Shown: positions 35,308 through 44,507 of the stretch, piece after piece
How the letters are laid out: every line of letters starts with the position of its first letter
Position numbering within the stretch: the stretch's first letter is position 1
Assembly (NCBI RefSeq): GCF_026000375.1
Contig: NZ_AP026708.1
Span: 3,074,001 to 3,138,000, forward strand
Direction: 5' to 3'
Source: Pseudodesulfovibrio portus
GTDB taxonomy: Bacteria > Desulfobacterota > Desulfovibrionia > Desulfovibrionales > Desulfovibrionaceae
DNA: 64,000 nt
The notes under the pieces: model-generated
What the model saw: the letters and a program-made list of their open reading frames with translations, nothing else
What the model was told of the DNA's origin: nothing
Databases searched by the model: none
Made by a program: the position numbers and the translations under genes

Positions 35308-36739
35308 CGGTCAGCTCCATGGCGCGAGCGGCTCGGGTTTCGTCCAGCCGGGTCACGGGCAGGGTCACCGGGGCCGAGGTCAGGGCCTCGGGGTTGGTGT
35401 CCACCAGCCCGGCCAGCTCGATGAGGTCGTCGCAGAACGTGTCCAGGGTCTTCTTGTTCTCGGTCTCGGTGGGTTCGATCATGATCGCCTCGGGCACGAT
35501 GAGCGGGAAGTAGACCGTGGGCGCGTGGTGGCCCTTGTCCAGCAGCCCCTTGGCGAAGTCCAGGGCGTGGACGCCCTTCTTGGCCTGGGGCGCGGCCGAG
35601 GCCACGAATTCGTGCATGCAGATGCGGTCATAGGGGATTTCGAAGTGGTCCGAGAGACGCTTGCGCATGTAGTTGGCGGCCAGGACCGCGTTCTCGGTGG
35701 CCCGGGTCAGGCCGGTGCCGCCCAGGCGCAGGATGTAGGCGTAGGCCTTCAGGTATACGCCGAAGTTCCCGTAGAACGGGGCCACATAGCCGATGGATTT
35801 CGGATAGTTGTAGTTGAGACGGAATTGGCCGTCCTCCCGTTTCTCGACGCGGGAGATGGGCAGGAACGGGACCAGCCGTTCGCTGACGCCCACCGGGCCG
35901 GAGCCCGGGCCGCCGCCGCCGTGCGGGGTGGCAAAGGTCTTGTGCAGGTTGAGGTGCACGATGTCGAAGCCCACGTCGCCCACGCGCATCTTGCCCATGA
36001 CCGCGTTGAGGTTGGCGCCGTCGTAGTAGAGCAGGGCGTCCACCTTGCGCAGCATGCGCACGATCTCGGGCAGGTTCTTTTCGAACAGGCCGAGGGTGTT
36101 GGGGCAGGTCATCATCATGCCCGCCACCTCGTCGTCCAGGACCTCGGCCAGGGCCTCGGGGGAGACGATGCCGTCCACGGACTCCACGGACACGACGTCA
36201 TAGCCGGCGATGGCGGCGGACGCCGGGTTGGTGCCGTGGGCCGAGTCGGGCACGATGACCTTGGTCTTCTTGTTGCCGCGGTCCTTGTGGTAGGCGGCCA
36301 TGAGCATGACGCCGGTCAGCTCGCCGTGCGCCCCGGCCATGGGGTGCAGGGTGTAGGCGGCCATGCCGGTGACCTCGGCCAGCAGGTTTTCGGTCTCGTA
36401 CATGACCTCGAGCGCACCCTGGCAGAGACCTCCCGCGCCCTGCAGCTGGGGCAGGACCGGATGGAGCCGGGTGAAGCCGGGCATGGCGGCCACGACTTCG
36501 GTGAACTTGGGGTTGTACTTCATGGTGCAGGAGCCGAGCGGATAGAAGTTGCCGTCCACGCCGAAGTTGCGCTGGGAGAGCTTGGTGAAGTGGCGCACCA
36601 CGTCCAGCTCGGAGGCGGACGGCAGGCCGATGTCGCCGTCGCGCAGCAGGTCCTTGGGGATGTAGGCCTCTTCAGCCATGCCTTCGCAGGGCCAGCAGCC
36701 CTCGCGTCCGGCTACGGATTTATCGAATATGGTCTTCAT
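35297..36739 (-). CDS. gcvPB: Glycine decarboxylase subunit 2 (P-protein beta)
   Basis: This PLP subunit decarboxylates glycine and passes aminomethyl to GcvH. The 480-residue protein has GVDGNFYPLGSCTMKYNPKF, HPMAGAHGELTGVMLMAAYH and the PLP-lysine region HLNLHKTFATPHGGGGPGSG. Length matches the split (two-subunit) glycine decarboxylase form. It overlaps gcvPA by four bases (ATGA). Residues near the N-terminus include CWPCEG, a small Cys pair of unknown meaning. Confidence 0.96.
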   Translation of the reverse strand: MKTIFDKSVAGREGCWPCEGMAEEAYIPKDLLRDGDIGLPSASELDVVRHFTKLSQRNFGVDGNFYPLGSCTMKYNPKFTEVVAAMPGFTRLHPVLPQLQGAGGLCQGALEVMYETENLLAEVTGMAAYTLHPMAGAHGELTGVMLMAAYHKDRGNKKTKVIVPDSAHGTNPASAAIAGYDVVSVESVDGIVSPEALAEVLDDEVAGMMMTCPNTLGLFEKNLPEIVRMLRKVDALLYYDGANLNAVMGKMRVGDVGFDIVHLNLHKTFATPHGGGGPGSGPVGVSERLVPFLPISRVEKREDGQFRLNYNYPKSIGYVAPFYGNFGVYLKAYAYILRLGGTGLTRATENAVLAANYMRKRLSDHFEIPYDRICMHEFVASAAPQAKKGVHALDFAKGLLDKGHHAPTVYFPLIVPEAIMIEPTETENKKTLDTFCDDLIELAGLVDTNPEALTSAPVTLPVTRLDETRAARAMELTDDL

Positions 36740-38070
36740 TTGAGCGCTCCTTTGAGCATCTCGGCGAAGATGCCGATCTGTTCTTCACTGGTCTTTTCCG
36801 TGCAGGCCACCAAAAGGCCGTTTTCCAGGCCTTCGTAGTAGCGGCCGAGGGGGAAGCCGGGGACAAAGCCGCGCGCGGTCAGCTTGGCGATGGCCTCGAA
36901 GGCGTTCACCGGCAGGGTCACGGCGAATTCGTTGCCGAACGGGCCCCTGGTCAGCATGTCCACGCCGTCGATGGCCGTGAGGCGTTCGGCGCAGATGTGG
37001 GCGCGTTCCACGGACACGCGCGCGGCGCGCTTGAGGCCCAACTCGCCGAGCGCGCACATGTGGACCAGCGCGCGCAGGGCGCACAGGGACTGGTTGGAGC
37101 AGATGTTGGAGGTCGCCTTCTGGCGGCGGATGTGCTGCTCGCGGGCCTGGAGGGTGAGCACGTAGCCGGTGCGGTCGTTGGAATCCACGGTGCGGCCCAC
37201 GATGCGGCCGGGCATCTGGCGGACCATCTTCTTGGTGCAGGTCATGATGCCGAGGTACGGCCCGCCGAAGGACAGGGGCAGGCCCAGGGACTGGCCTTCC
37301 GCCACGGCGACGTCGGCGCCCATTTCGCCGGGCGTCTTGAGCAGGGTCTGGAGCACCGGGTAGGCGGACACGATGGACACGGCCTTGGCCTCGCGGCAGG
37401 CGGTGAACAGGTCCGTGAAGTCGTTGATGGAGCCGAAGAAGTTCGGGTTCTGCACCAGCAGGGCGGCGGTGTCGGTGTCGATGGCCTTTTTGAGACCGTC
37501 GATGTCGGTCCGGCCTTCCTTGTGGGGCACGGTGACGAATTCGATGTCCAGGTTCCGGGTGTAGGAGCCGAGCATGACACGGTAGATGGGGTTCAGGGCC
37601 TCGGAAACGATGATCTTGCGCCGTTTGGTCTTGCGCACGGCCATCATCAGCGCCTCGTAAAGAGCGGTGCCGCCGTCGTAGACCGAGGCGTTGGCGCACT
37701 CCATGCCCAGCAGCCGGGTCACGGCGGTCTGGTATTCGAAGATCGCCTGGAGCGTCCCCTGGGAGGCCTCGGGCTGGTACGGGGTGTAGGCGGTGTAGAA
37801 CTCGCCGCGCATGGTCAGGGCGTCCACTGCGGCGGGGATGTAGTGGTCGTAGAAGCCCGCGCCCAGGAAGCTCGTCCGGTCGGTGGCGTTCTTGGCGGCC
37901 ATGGCCTCGAGCTTGGCGAGGACGTCCATTTCGGAGAGCCCTTCCGGGAGCTCGAAGCTCTTGGGGCGCATCTCCTCCGTGATCTCGGCAAAGAGGTCTT
38001 CCACGGAATCCACGCCGATGACGGCGAGCATCTCCCGGACCTCGTTTTCGGTATGCGGTACAAACGGCAT
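36736..38070 (-). CDS. gcvPA: Glycine decarboxylase subunit 1 (P-protein alpha)
   Basis: This is the partner of gcvPB in the split P-protein. The 444-residue product starts MPFVPHTENEVREMLAVIGV and has FLGAGFYDHYIPAAVDALTM, YTPYQPEASQGTLQAIFEYQ and NICSNQSLCALRALVHMCAL, all conserved in subunit 1. It follows gcvH by 68 bases, a gap with a stem-loop that may reduce read-through. Confidence 0.96.
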   Translation of the reverse strand: MPFVPHTENEVREMLAVIGVDSVEDLFAEITEEMRPKSFELPEGLSEMDVLAKLEAMAAKNATDRTSFLGAGFYDHYIPAAVDALTMRGEFYTAYTPYQPEASQGTLQAIFEYQTAVTRLLGMECANASVYDGGTALYEALMMAVRKTKRRKIIVSEALNPIYRVMLGSYTRNLDIEFVTVPHKEGRTDIDGLKKAIDTDTAALLVQNPNFFGSINDFTDLFTACREAKAVSIVSAYPVLQTLLKTPGEMGADVAVAEGQSLGLPLSFGGPYLGIMTCTKKMVRQMPGRIVGRTVDSNDRTGYVLTLQAREQHIRRQKATSNICSNQSLCALRALVHMCALGELGLKRAARVSVERAHICAERLTAIDGVDMLTRGPFGNEFAVTLPVNAFEAIAKLTARGFVPGFPLGRYYEGLENGLLVACTEKTSEEQIGIFAEMLKGALK

Positions 38071-38101
38071 GATGGAACCTACTGATTATAATGTAAATGA
38101 A

Positions 38102-38127
38102 AGGGCCGAGACGTTCGCCCCGGCCCT
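38102..38127 (-). terminator. Stem-loop between gcvH and gcvPA, possible attenuator
   Basis: AGGGCCG and CGGCCCT pair around a 12-base loop, followed on the minus strand by TTCATTTACATTATAAT. The T tract is poor, so partial termination is more likely than full. It would leave gcvH at higher levels than the P-protein subunits. Confidence 0.5.
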
Positions 38128-38138
38128 GGAAAACTCGC

Positions 38139-38519
38139 TTAGTGGGCTTCCGCTTCCACGACTGCGGCGTACCCGTCTGCGTCCAGCAGCCCTTCGGGCT
38201 CGCCCTTGATCCGGAACTTGATGATCCAGCCCGAGCCATACGGTTCCTCGTTGACCTTTTCGGGCGCGTCCTCCAGCTCCTCGTTGATCTCGATGACCTC
38301 GCCGGTCACAGGGGCGTAGATTTCGCTGGCGGCCTTGACGGACTCGACGGAGCCCATTTCGGAACCGGCCTCGAAGGTGTCGCCCACTTCGGGCATCTCA
38401 ACGAAGGTCAGGTCGCCCAACTGCTCCTGGGCGAACTGGGTGATGCCGACAGTGGCCACGTCGCCTTCGACCATGACCCATTCGTGGGTTTTGGCGTACA
38501 ACAGATCTTCGGGAATCAT
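38139..38519 (-). CDS. gcvH: Glycine cleavage system H protein
   Basis: GcvH carries the lipoyl arm that shuttles the aminomethyl group. The 126-residue product starts [20 protein letters not shown]. The lipoylated lysine is K62 in [35 protein letters not shown] is the conserved C-terminal part. The ATG at 38517-38519 has AAGGAGC seven bases upstream; the longer frame is unsupported. It is the first gene of the operon, but gcvT is absent from the window. Confidence 0.97.
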   Translation of the reverse strand: MIPEDLLYAKTHEWVMVEGDVATVGITQFAQEQLGDLTFVEMPEVGDTFEAGSEMGSVESVKAASEIYAPVTGEVIEINEELEDAPEKVNEEPYGSGWIIKFRIKGEPEGLLDADGYAAVVEAEAH

Positions 38520-38830
38520 ATTTTTGCTCCTTGTTGGAAAAATTGGCTTGACGAAGTGAATGAACGCTCTCTTAACATGGGAATTATGCCTTGAAAATAG
38601 TAAAAAAAATGACGCTTTCGCCATTATAAATCCGCCTGGACGAATGAACGTCGGAATTCGCCAAAAAGATGACGTCTGTCGTTCGTCGGGGGTCAAAGAA
38701 GGTGTGATTGCAGCGCGTAAACAGCGTTGAGGATGTGGGGAACGTTATACGACATTTATATATGTGATGCAAAAAGTATTACGAATGTTGTTGACGATAA
38801 CACTGTCCGGGCGTACTTTGGGTATCAGCC
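38520..38830. other. Divergent intergenic region between gcvH and the methyltransferase gene
   Basis: This 311-base region is AT-rich. A TATAAT on the minus strand (38623-38628) could be the gcvH -10, without a clear -35. On the plus strand TTGACG near 38790 could serve the methyltransferase gene, with only a weak -10. I looked for a glycine riboswitch and see none of its conserved stems. No gene is seen. Confidence 0.4.
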
Positions 38831-39526
38831 ATGCCCAACACCATTGACGCCGCGAGCCTTCGGGCCGATTTCGCCGTTCCCGACCCCGGCTCCCGCGTGG
38901 AGGTGGAGGTCGAGGGTCGCGTCTGGTTGCTCGACCGGGCCGCCGACATGGAGGCCCTCTGGGACGCCATGGACGGTGAAGACATGGGCGATGACGAGCG
39001 GCTGCCGTATTGGGCAGAGGTGTGGCCCGCCAGCGTGCTGCTGGGCCGCCATATCGTGCGCAACGCGGATCGGCTTCATGGCCGGGCGTGCCTCGACGTG
39101 GGCTGCGGCCTCGGGTTGACCGGCATGATAGCGGCCGGCGTCGGGGCGCAGGTGGTGGGGTTCGACTACGAGTGGCCCGCCGTGCGGTTCGCCCGGCACA
39201 ACGCGGAATTGAACAGCGTCCCGCAGCCGCTTTGGGCGGTCATGGACTGGCGCGAGCCCGCTGTGGAGGCCGGGGCGTTCGAGTTCATATGGGCCGGGGA
39301 CGTGTTGTACGAGAAACGATTTTTCAATCCGCTGATCAGGCTTTTTCGCCACGCGCTTGCACCCGGCGGTCGTATCTGGATCGGCGAGCCCGTGCGCACC
39401 GTGTCGCGTCCCGTGTGGGACGAGCTGCGTGCCCGGGGATTCGCCGCCGAGAAGCTGGCAATGGAAAAAGTGGCCCTGTGCGGCCAGAACGCGACAGTGA
39501 ATTTGTGGGAAGTAACCATCCCCTAA
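38831..39526 (+). CDS. Class I SAM-dependent methyltransferase
   Basis: The 231-residue protein has the SAM motif LDVGCGLGLTGMIAAGVG near residues 88-105, motif II VVGFDYEW and the post-motif FEFIWAGDVLYEKRFFNPLI. The segment RLPYWAEVWPASVLLGRHIV before motif I is typical of the METTL20/ETFB-lysine and related protein-methyltransferase group. That suggests a protein substrate, but this is inference. It starts 13 bases before nikR ends its spacing (39526 to 39539), so the two may share an mRNA. No strong ribosome site is seen before the ATG. Confidence 0.75.
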   Translation: MPNTIDAASLRADFAVPDPGSRVEVEVEGRVWLLDRAADMEALWDAMDGEDMGDDERLPYWAEVWPASVLLGRHIVRNADRLHGRACLDVGCGLGLTGMIAAGVGAQVVGFDYEWPAVRFARHNAELNSVPQPLWAVMDWREPAVEAGAFEFIWAGDVLYEKRFFNPLIRLFRHALAPGGRIWIGEPVRTVSRPVWDELRARGFAAEKLAMEKVALCGQNATVNLWEVTIP

Positions 39527-39538
39527 CAGGAGGATACC

Positions 39539-39958
39539 ATGGGCAAGACCATCCGTTTCGGCGTGTCTCTCGATTCCGAGCTGCTGGAAAAATTCGACCA
39601 ACTGTGTGAGGAGCGCAGCTACCAGACCCGTTCCGAAGCCATCCGCGACCTCATCCGCAACACCCTGGTCCAGCGTGAGTGGGAGCAGGCCGACGGCGAC
39701 CTGGCCGGTACCCTGACCCTGGTCTACGACCACCACAAATCCGGACTGTCCCAGCGGTTGACCGAAATCCAGCACGATGCGCACCACGTCATCCAGTCAT
39801 CGCTGCACGTGCACCTGGACCACTTCAATTGCCTCGAGGTCATCATCCTCAAGGGCGACGCCGAGACCATCAAGGAACTGGGCCAGAAACTCATTTCCAC
39901 CAAGGGCGTGAAGCACGGCAACCTGGCCCTGACCACCACAGGCAAGGATTTGATTTGA
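39539..39958 (+). CDS. nikR: Nickel-responsive regulator NikR
   Basis: NikR is a ribbon-helix-helix repressor that senses nickel. The 139-residue product has the DNA-binding N-terminus [20 protein letters not shown] and [15 protein letters not shown]. The C-terminal ACT-like domain holds the nickel ligands H79, H90, H92 and C98, equivalent by offset three to E. coli H76, H87, H89, C95 (in QHD and [10 protein letters not shown]). A strong ribosome site, CAGGAGG, precedes it. It overlaps folE2 by one base (TGATG). Confidence 0.96.
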   Translation: MGKTIRFGVSLDSELLEKFDQLCEERSYQTRSEAIRDLIRNTLVQREWEQADGDLAGTLTLVYDHHKSGLSQRLTEIQHDAHHVIQSSLHVHLDHFNCLEVIILKGDAETIKELGQKLISTKGVKHGNLALTTTGKDLI

Positions 39959-40731
39959 TGGAAGATGTTCAGAAGAGTCAATCCTCGATCGCCATGCCCA
40001 TAGATCGTGTGGGCGTGAAGGGATTGCGCCTGCCGATCATCGTGCGCGACCGGGAGTCCGGCATCCAGCACACCGTGGCCCAGGTGTCCCTTTCCGTTGA
40101 CCTGCCCGCCGAGTTCAAGGGCACGCACATGAGCAGGTTCGTGGAGGCGCTGGAGCACTGGTCCGGCGATTTGGACTACCATTCCTTCCGTACCCTGCTC
40201 GACGATGTGGTGGACCGGCTCCAGGCGCGGAGCGCCCACGTCCGGTTCGTGTTCCCTTATTTCCTGCGCAGGAAGTCCCCCATGTCCGGGGCCAGCGGCC
40301 TCATGGACTACACGTGCCGGGTGGACGGATTGCTCAAGGACGGCAAGCTGATCTTCACCCTCGGCGCGGACGTGCCGGTCATGACCGTGTGCCCGTGCTC
40401 CAAGGCCATTTCGGACGAGGGCGCCCATTCCCAACGGGCCGAGGTCCGCATCCGTACCCGCTTCAACGGGTTCCTCTGGCTGGAGGACCTCATCGAGATC
40501 GGCGAGCGGGCCGGGTCCTGCCCGGTCTATTCCCTGCTCAAGCGCGAGGATGAAAAGTACGTTACCGAGACCGCCTTCGCCAATCCGACCTTTGTCGAGG
40601 ACGTGGTCCGCGAGGCCGCCAAGGGGTTGGACGAGCACCCCCAGGTCCACTGGTACAAGGTGGAGGTGGAGAGCTTCGAGTCCATCCACAACCATTCGGC
40701 ATTTGCCGTGATCGAAAAAAACAATTCATAA
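39958..40731 (+). CDS. folE2: GTP cyclohydrolase FolE2-type
   Basis: FolE2 makes 7,8-dihydroneopterin triphosphate, the first step in folate (and, in some bacteria, queuosine) synthesis. It can use metals other than zinc. The 257-residue product starts [20 protein letters not shown]. It has [20 protein letters not shown], the catalytic [20 protein letters not shown] and [12 protein letters not shown]. The ATG overlaps the nikR stop by one base. The long upstream frame in the same register is not part of the gene. No zinc-regulator site was found. Coupling to a nickel sensor is unusual, since FolE2 is usually linked to zinc limitation. Confidence 0.95.
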   Translation: MEDVQKSQSSIAMPIDRVGVKGLRLPIIVRDRESGIQHTVAQVSLSVDLPAEFKGTHMSRFVEALEHWSGDLDYHSFRTLLDDVVDRLQARSAHVRFVFPYFLRRKSPMSGASGLMDYTCRVDGLLKDGKLIFTLGADVPVMTVCPCSKAISDEGAHSQRAEVRIRTRFNGFLWLEDLIEIGERAGSCPVYSLLKREDEKYVTETAFANPTFVEDVVREAAKGLDEHPQVHWYKVEVESFESIHNHSAFAVIEKNNS

Positions 40732-40744
40732 GTTGGAGAGCGCC

Positions 40745-41113
40745 ATGAAACGGTTTTTCCCGCTGGTCCTGATCGTGTTGTTGTCGCTTTGCGCCGTCGC
40801 CCAGGCGGCGGAGACCGTTCCGAGCTTCATCCATTTCGTGGTCGTGGACTCGGTCCTGCCGGACGGCACGGATTCCGCAGACGCGATCCGCGTTTTTGAA
40901 AAGGAAGTGATCGCCATGGCCAGCGGTTTCACGGAACTCGGCGACTCGCGCGGCGGGTCGCTGGTCAATGGCGCCGTGGAATATCAGAACAACATTTCCT
41001 TTGTGATCGCTGCCGACAAGGACATTTCCAAGGAGTTGAAGGCGCTTTCCATCAGGTTGTTCGGCGGGCGGGGAGCGTTTGTCCTTGCCTGGCCGGGAAC
41101 CATGGTTCACTAG
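40745..41113 (+). CDS. Small exported hypothetical protein
   Basis: The 122-residue protein starts MKRFFPLVLIVLLSLCAVAQ, followed by AAETVPS, a classic Sec signal peptide with an Ala-X-Ala cleavage site near residue 20. The mature part has no cysteine. The ATG at 40745 has GGAG six bases upstream and 13 bases separate it from folE2, so it may be in the same transcript. I do not recognise the family. Confidence 0.75.
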   Translation: MKRFFPLVLIVLLSLCAVAQAAETVPSFIHFVVVDSVLPDGTDSADAIRVFEKEVIAMASGFTELGDSRGGSLVNGAVEYQNNISFVIAADKDISKELKALSIRLFGGRGAFVLAWPGTMVH

Positions 41114-41191
41114 CGCGAGTTGCATAGTTCCCCCAAAGGGCGTATGTTTTATTCGGCTGCTTCCCCTGACTGCTCAAGGGAGTGATTCCGT

Positions 41192-41518
41192 ATGTCCGAC
41201 TCCAATCTCATGGCCCTGGATGCCCTCAGCACCGTCCAGGCCGTTTCCGCCAACAACATCGCCAATGTGAACACCGACGAGTTCAAGGCGTCTTCCGTTG
41301 CGCTCGAATCCGGTCCCGGCGGCCAGGGCGTGGAAGTGGCGGCCATCCAGGAATCCACCACGCCCGGCGCGTTCATCGACGGGGTGGAGACCTCCAACAC
41401 GGACCTGGGCCGCGAGATGGTGGACATGATCCGCACCGGCCACGCCTTTTCCGCCAATACCGCCTTTATCAGGGCCAGCGAGGAAATGACCGGCCATCTC
41501 CTGAATATGGTCGCCTGA
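41192..41518 (+). CDS. Small flagellar rod-like (FlgC/FlgG terminal domain) protein
   Basis: The 108-residue protein has both ends of a flagellar rod/hook protein and almost nothing between them. The N-terminus contains ALSTVQAVSANNIANVNTDE, the SxNxANxxT motif, followed by FKASSVALESG; the C-terminus contains SNTDLGREMVDMIRTGHAFS and NTAFIRASEEMTGHLLNMVA, the coiled C-terminal part. Normal FlgB/FlgC proteins are about 130-150 residues. It may be an extra rod or junction component. GGGAG lies nine bases before the ATG. It stands apart from the main rod genes at 60.8 kb. Confidence 0.75.
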   Translation: MSDSNLMALDALSTVQAVSANNIANVNTDEFKASSVALESGPGGQGVEVAAIQESTTPGAFIDGVETSNTDLGREMVDMIRTGHAFSANTAFIRASEEMTGHLLNMVA

Positions 41519-41655
41519 TCCACGGCTTGACACTTCTTTCCCTCCTGTCATACGTTCCATCATGGCCCGTCTGCGCGAACCCTGTTTCCGGGTGCGCCCA
41601 GTGCGGGCCATACTTGCGTTACGTTGACAACCCCTTGAACAGGGGACGCTCTTTC

Positions 41656-41787
41656 GCGCGGACCCCACCCGCGCGGATGCGCATACAAAAAGCTTTGGAA
41701 AAGGATGGGGATGGGGGTTCGGGGGAAGGGGAAGGAAAAGCCTTTCCCGAAAGGTTTTTCCTTACCCTTCCCCCAGCCGCCGGAGGC
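41656..41787 (+). repeat. Intergenic repeat family, copy C
   Basis: The start GCGCGG...GCGCGGATGCGC is followed by ATACAAAAAGCTTTGGAAAA, a GGATGGGGATGGGGGTTCGG stretch, a hairpin from GGGGGAAGGGGAAGGAAAAG and its complement, and the end CCAGCCGCCGGAGGC. The hairpin lies between the rod-like gene and the flavoprotein at 41793 and may end the upstream transcript. The last bases serve as the flavoprotein's ribosome site (CGGAGG). Confidence 0.85.
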
Positions 41788-41792
41788 AAATC

Positions 41793-43190
41793 ATGACCGC
41801 GAAGACTTTGAAGACCGATTTCGACGTTATCATCGTGGGCGGCGGCCCGGCCGGGCTGTTCGCCGCGTACTGGCTGGGCGAGCATTCCGACCTGGACGTG
41901 TTGCTCATCGACAAGGGCAAGAAGCCCCTGATCCGCGATTGCCCGCTGTCCGGCGATCAGGAGTGCGTCAAGTGCCGCCCGTGCAACATCCTGTGCGGCG
42001 TGGGCGGGGCGGGGTTGTTTTCCGACGGCAAGCTCAACTTCATCCACAAGCTCGGCAAGACCGACCTGACCCAGTTCGTGGGCACGTCCGAGGCACGCGC
42101 GCTCATTGACGAAACCGAGGATATTTTCAACCGGTTCGGCATGGACGGCAAGGTCTTCCCCACGGACATGAACAAGGCCGAGGATATCCGCAAGGACGCC
42201 CGCAAGCACGGCATCGACCTGCTGGTCATCAAGCAGAAGCATCTGGGCAGCGACAACCTTCCCGGACACATCGCGGCCATGGCCGACTATATCCAGGATA
42301 AGGGCGTGACTTTCCACACCTCCGAAATCGTCAAGGACGTGGTGGTGAATAAGGGCAAGGTCACCGGGGTGGTCACCAATCGCCATGAGTACAAGGCGAA
42401 AAACGTCATCCTGGCTCCGGGCCGCGTGGGTGCCGAGTGGGTGGCCCAGGTGGTCAGGAAGCACGGCATCGAGGTCTCCCAGCGGGGCATCGAGGTGGGC
42501 GTGCGCGTGGAGGTCCACAACGAGATCATGCAGGACCTCTGCCAGGTCATCTATGACCCGACGTTCTTCGTGCGCACCAACAAGTACGATGACCAGACCC
42601 GCACCTTCTGCACCAATTATGGCGGGTTCGTGGCCCTGGAGAACTACCAGGATTTCGTCTGCGTCAACGGCCACGCCCTCATGAACACCAAGTCGGACAA
42701 CACCAACTTCGCCTTCCTGTCCAAGGTGGTGCTCACCGATCCGGTGGAGGACAACCAGGCCTACGGGGAATCCATCGGTCGGCTGGCCACCCTCATCGGC
42801 GGCGGCAAGCCCATCCTGCAGCGGTTCGGCGACCTGCGGCGGGGAAGGCGGTCCACCTGGGACCGCATCGGCAACGGCTACATCGAGCCGACCATGAAGA
42901 ACGTGGTGCCCGGCGACATCGCCATGGCCCTGCCCGAGCGCATCCTGACCAACCTCATGGACGGCCTGGAGCAGCTCAACAACGTGGTGCCCGGCGTGTC
43001 CAACGACGAGACCCTGCTCTACGCCCCGGAGATCAAGTTCTTCGCCACCCAGGTGGACACCCGCAAGCACCTGGAAACGGCCATCGAAGGGCTCTTCGTG
43101 GCCGGTGACGGGCCGGGCGTGGCGGGCAACATCGTGGGGGCCGCCGCCACCGCGCTCATCCCTGCCAAGGAGATTCTCAGGCGTGGCTAG
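41793..43190 (+). CDS. FAD-dependent dehydrogenase (COG2509-type flavoprotein)
   Basis: The 465-residue protein has an N-terminal FAD motif, DVIIVGGGPAGLFAAYWLG, and a C-terminal FVAGDGPGVAGNIVGAAATA, which places the adenine-binding end. A cysteine cluster, CPLSGDQECVKCRPCNILCG, at about residues 50-70 could bind an iron-sulfur cluster. Similar proteins are annotated as FAD-dependent dehydrogenases of unknown substrate. The ATG's ribosome site, CGGAGG, is the end of repeat copy C. A terminator follows at 43237. Confidence 0.85.
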   Translation: MTAKTLKTDFDVIIVGGGPAGLFAAYWLGEHSDLDVLLIDKGKKPLIRDCPLSGDQECVKCRPCNILCGVGGAGLFSDGKLNFIHKLGKTDLTQFVGTSEARALIDETEDIFNRFGMDGKVFPTDMNKAEDIRKDARKHGIDLLVIKQKHLGSDNLPGHIAAMADYIQDKGVTFHTSEIVKDVVVNKGKVTGVVTNRHEYKAKNVILAPGRVGAEWVAQVVRKHGIEVSQRGIEVGVRVEVHNEIMQDLCQVIYDPTFFVRTNKYDDQTRTFCTNYGGFVALENYQDFVCVNGHALMNTKSDNTNFAFLSKVVLTDPVEDNQAYGESIGRLATLIGGGKPILQRFGDLRRGRRSTWDRIGNGYIEPTMKNVVPGDIAMALPERILTNLMDGLEQLNNVVPGVSNDETLLYAPEIKFFATQVDTRKHLETAIEGLFVAGDGPGVAGNIVGAAATALIPAKEILRRG

Positions 43191-43236
43191 GATGGCCCGC
43201 CATGAGGAAATGACGGCACAAGTTATGGTTCCATTG

Positions 43237-43271
43237 TCCCGGTCGGCGTTTGCGTCGGCCGGGATTTTTTC
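43237..43271 (+). terminator. Terminator of the flavoprotein gene
   Basis: TCCCGGTCGGCG and CGTCGGCCGGGA pair over twelve positions (two G-T), with a TTTG loop and six T following. Confidence 0.85.
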
Positions 43272-43426
43272 TGGTCTGCCCGCAGGTTTCTAGAATATTT
43301 TTAAAAAATACGATTAAACTCATTGACATAGCGTCATTATATTGACAGAGAGGATGTATAGTAAAGAAATAGACGCGGGCTCCCCATATCCCGCTCACCT
43401 GATATCCACCCGACTTCGGAGGAGAA

Positions 43427-44443
<1,017 letters not shown>

Positions 44444-44479
44444 ATCCGGGGAAGCACGGGCGACCCCTTGGTCGCAGGA

Positions 44480-44495
44480 TAGCACGACTATTGCA
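44480..44495 (+). promoter_or_regulatory. Sigma-54-like promoter of the large TPR gene
   Basis: The sequence TAGCACG-ACTA-TTGCA matches the consensus TGGCACG-N4-TTGCA at every position but one; the missing base is a G of the usually invariant -24 GG pair. It is 12 bases before the start codon of the TPR gene, which is short for a leader. The site therefore may or may not function. Confidence 0.4.
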
Positions 44496-44507
44496 TAACT
44501 ACCCGAC

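Noticed and set aside
38520-38830. Glycine riboswitch upstream of gcvH
   Set aside because: I searched the minus-strand leader for paired glycine-aptamer stems and their conserved GGAGAG and CCGAAGG-like boxes and found none.
43321-43362. Sigma-70 promoter before the sigma-54 activator
   Set aside because: Two TTGACA boxes and a TATAGT are present, but the spacings (9 and 28 bases) do not fit.
44480-44495. Full-strength sigma-54 promoter for the TPR gene
   Set aside because: The -24 GG is AG, which normally abolishes recognition, so it is listed only as a low-confidence site.
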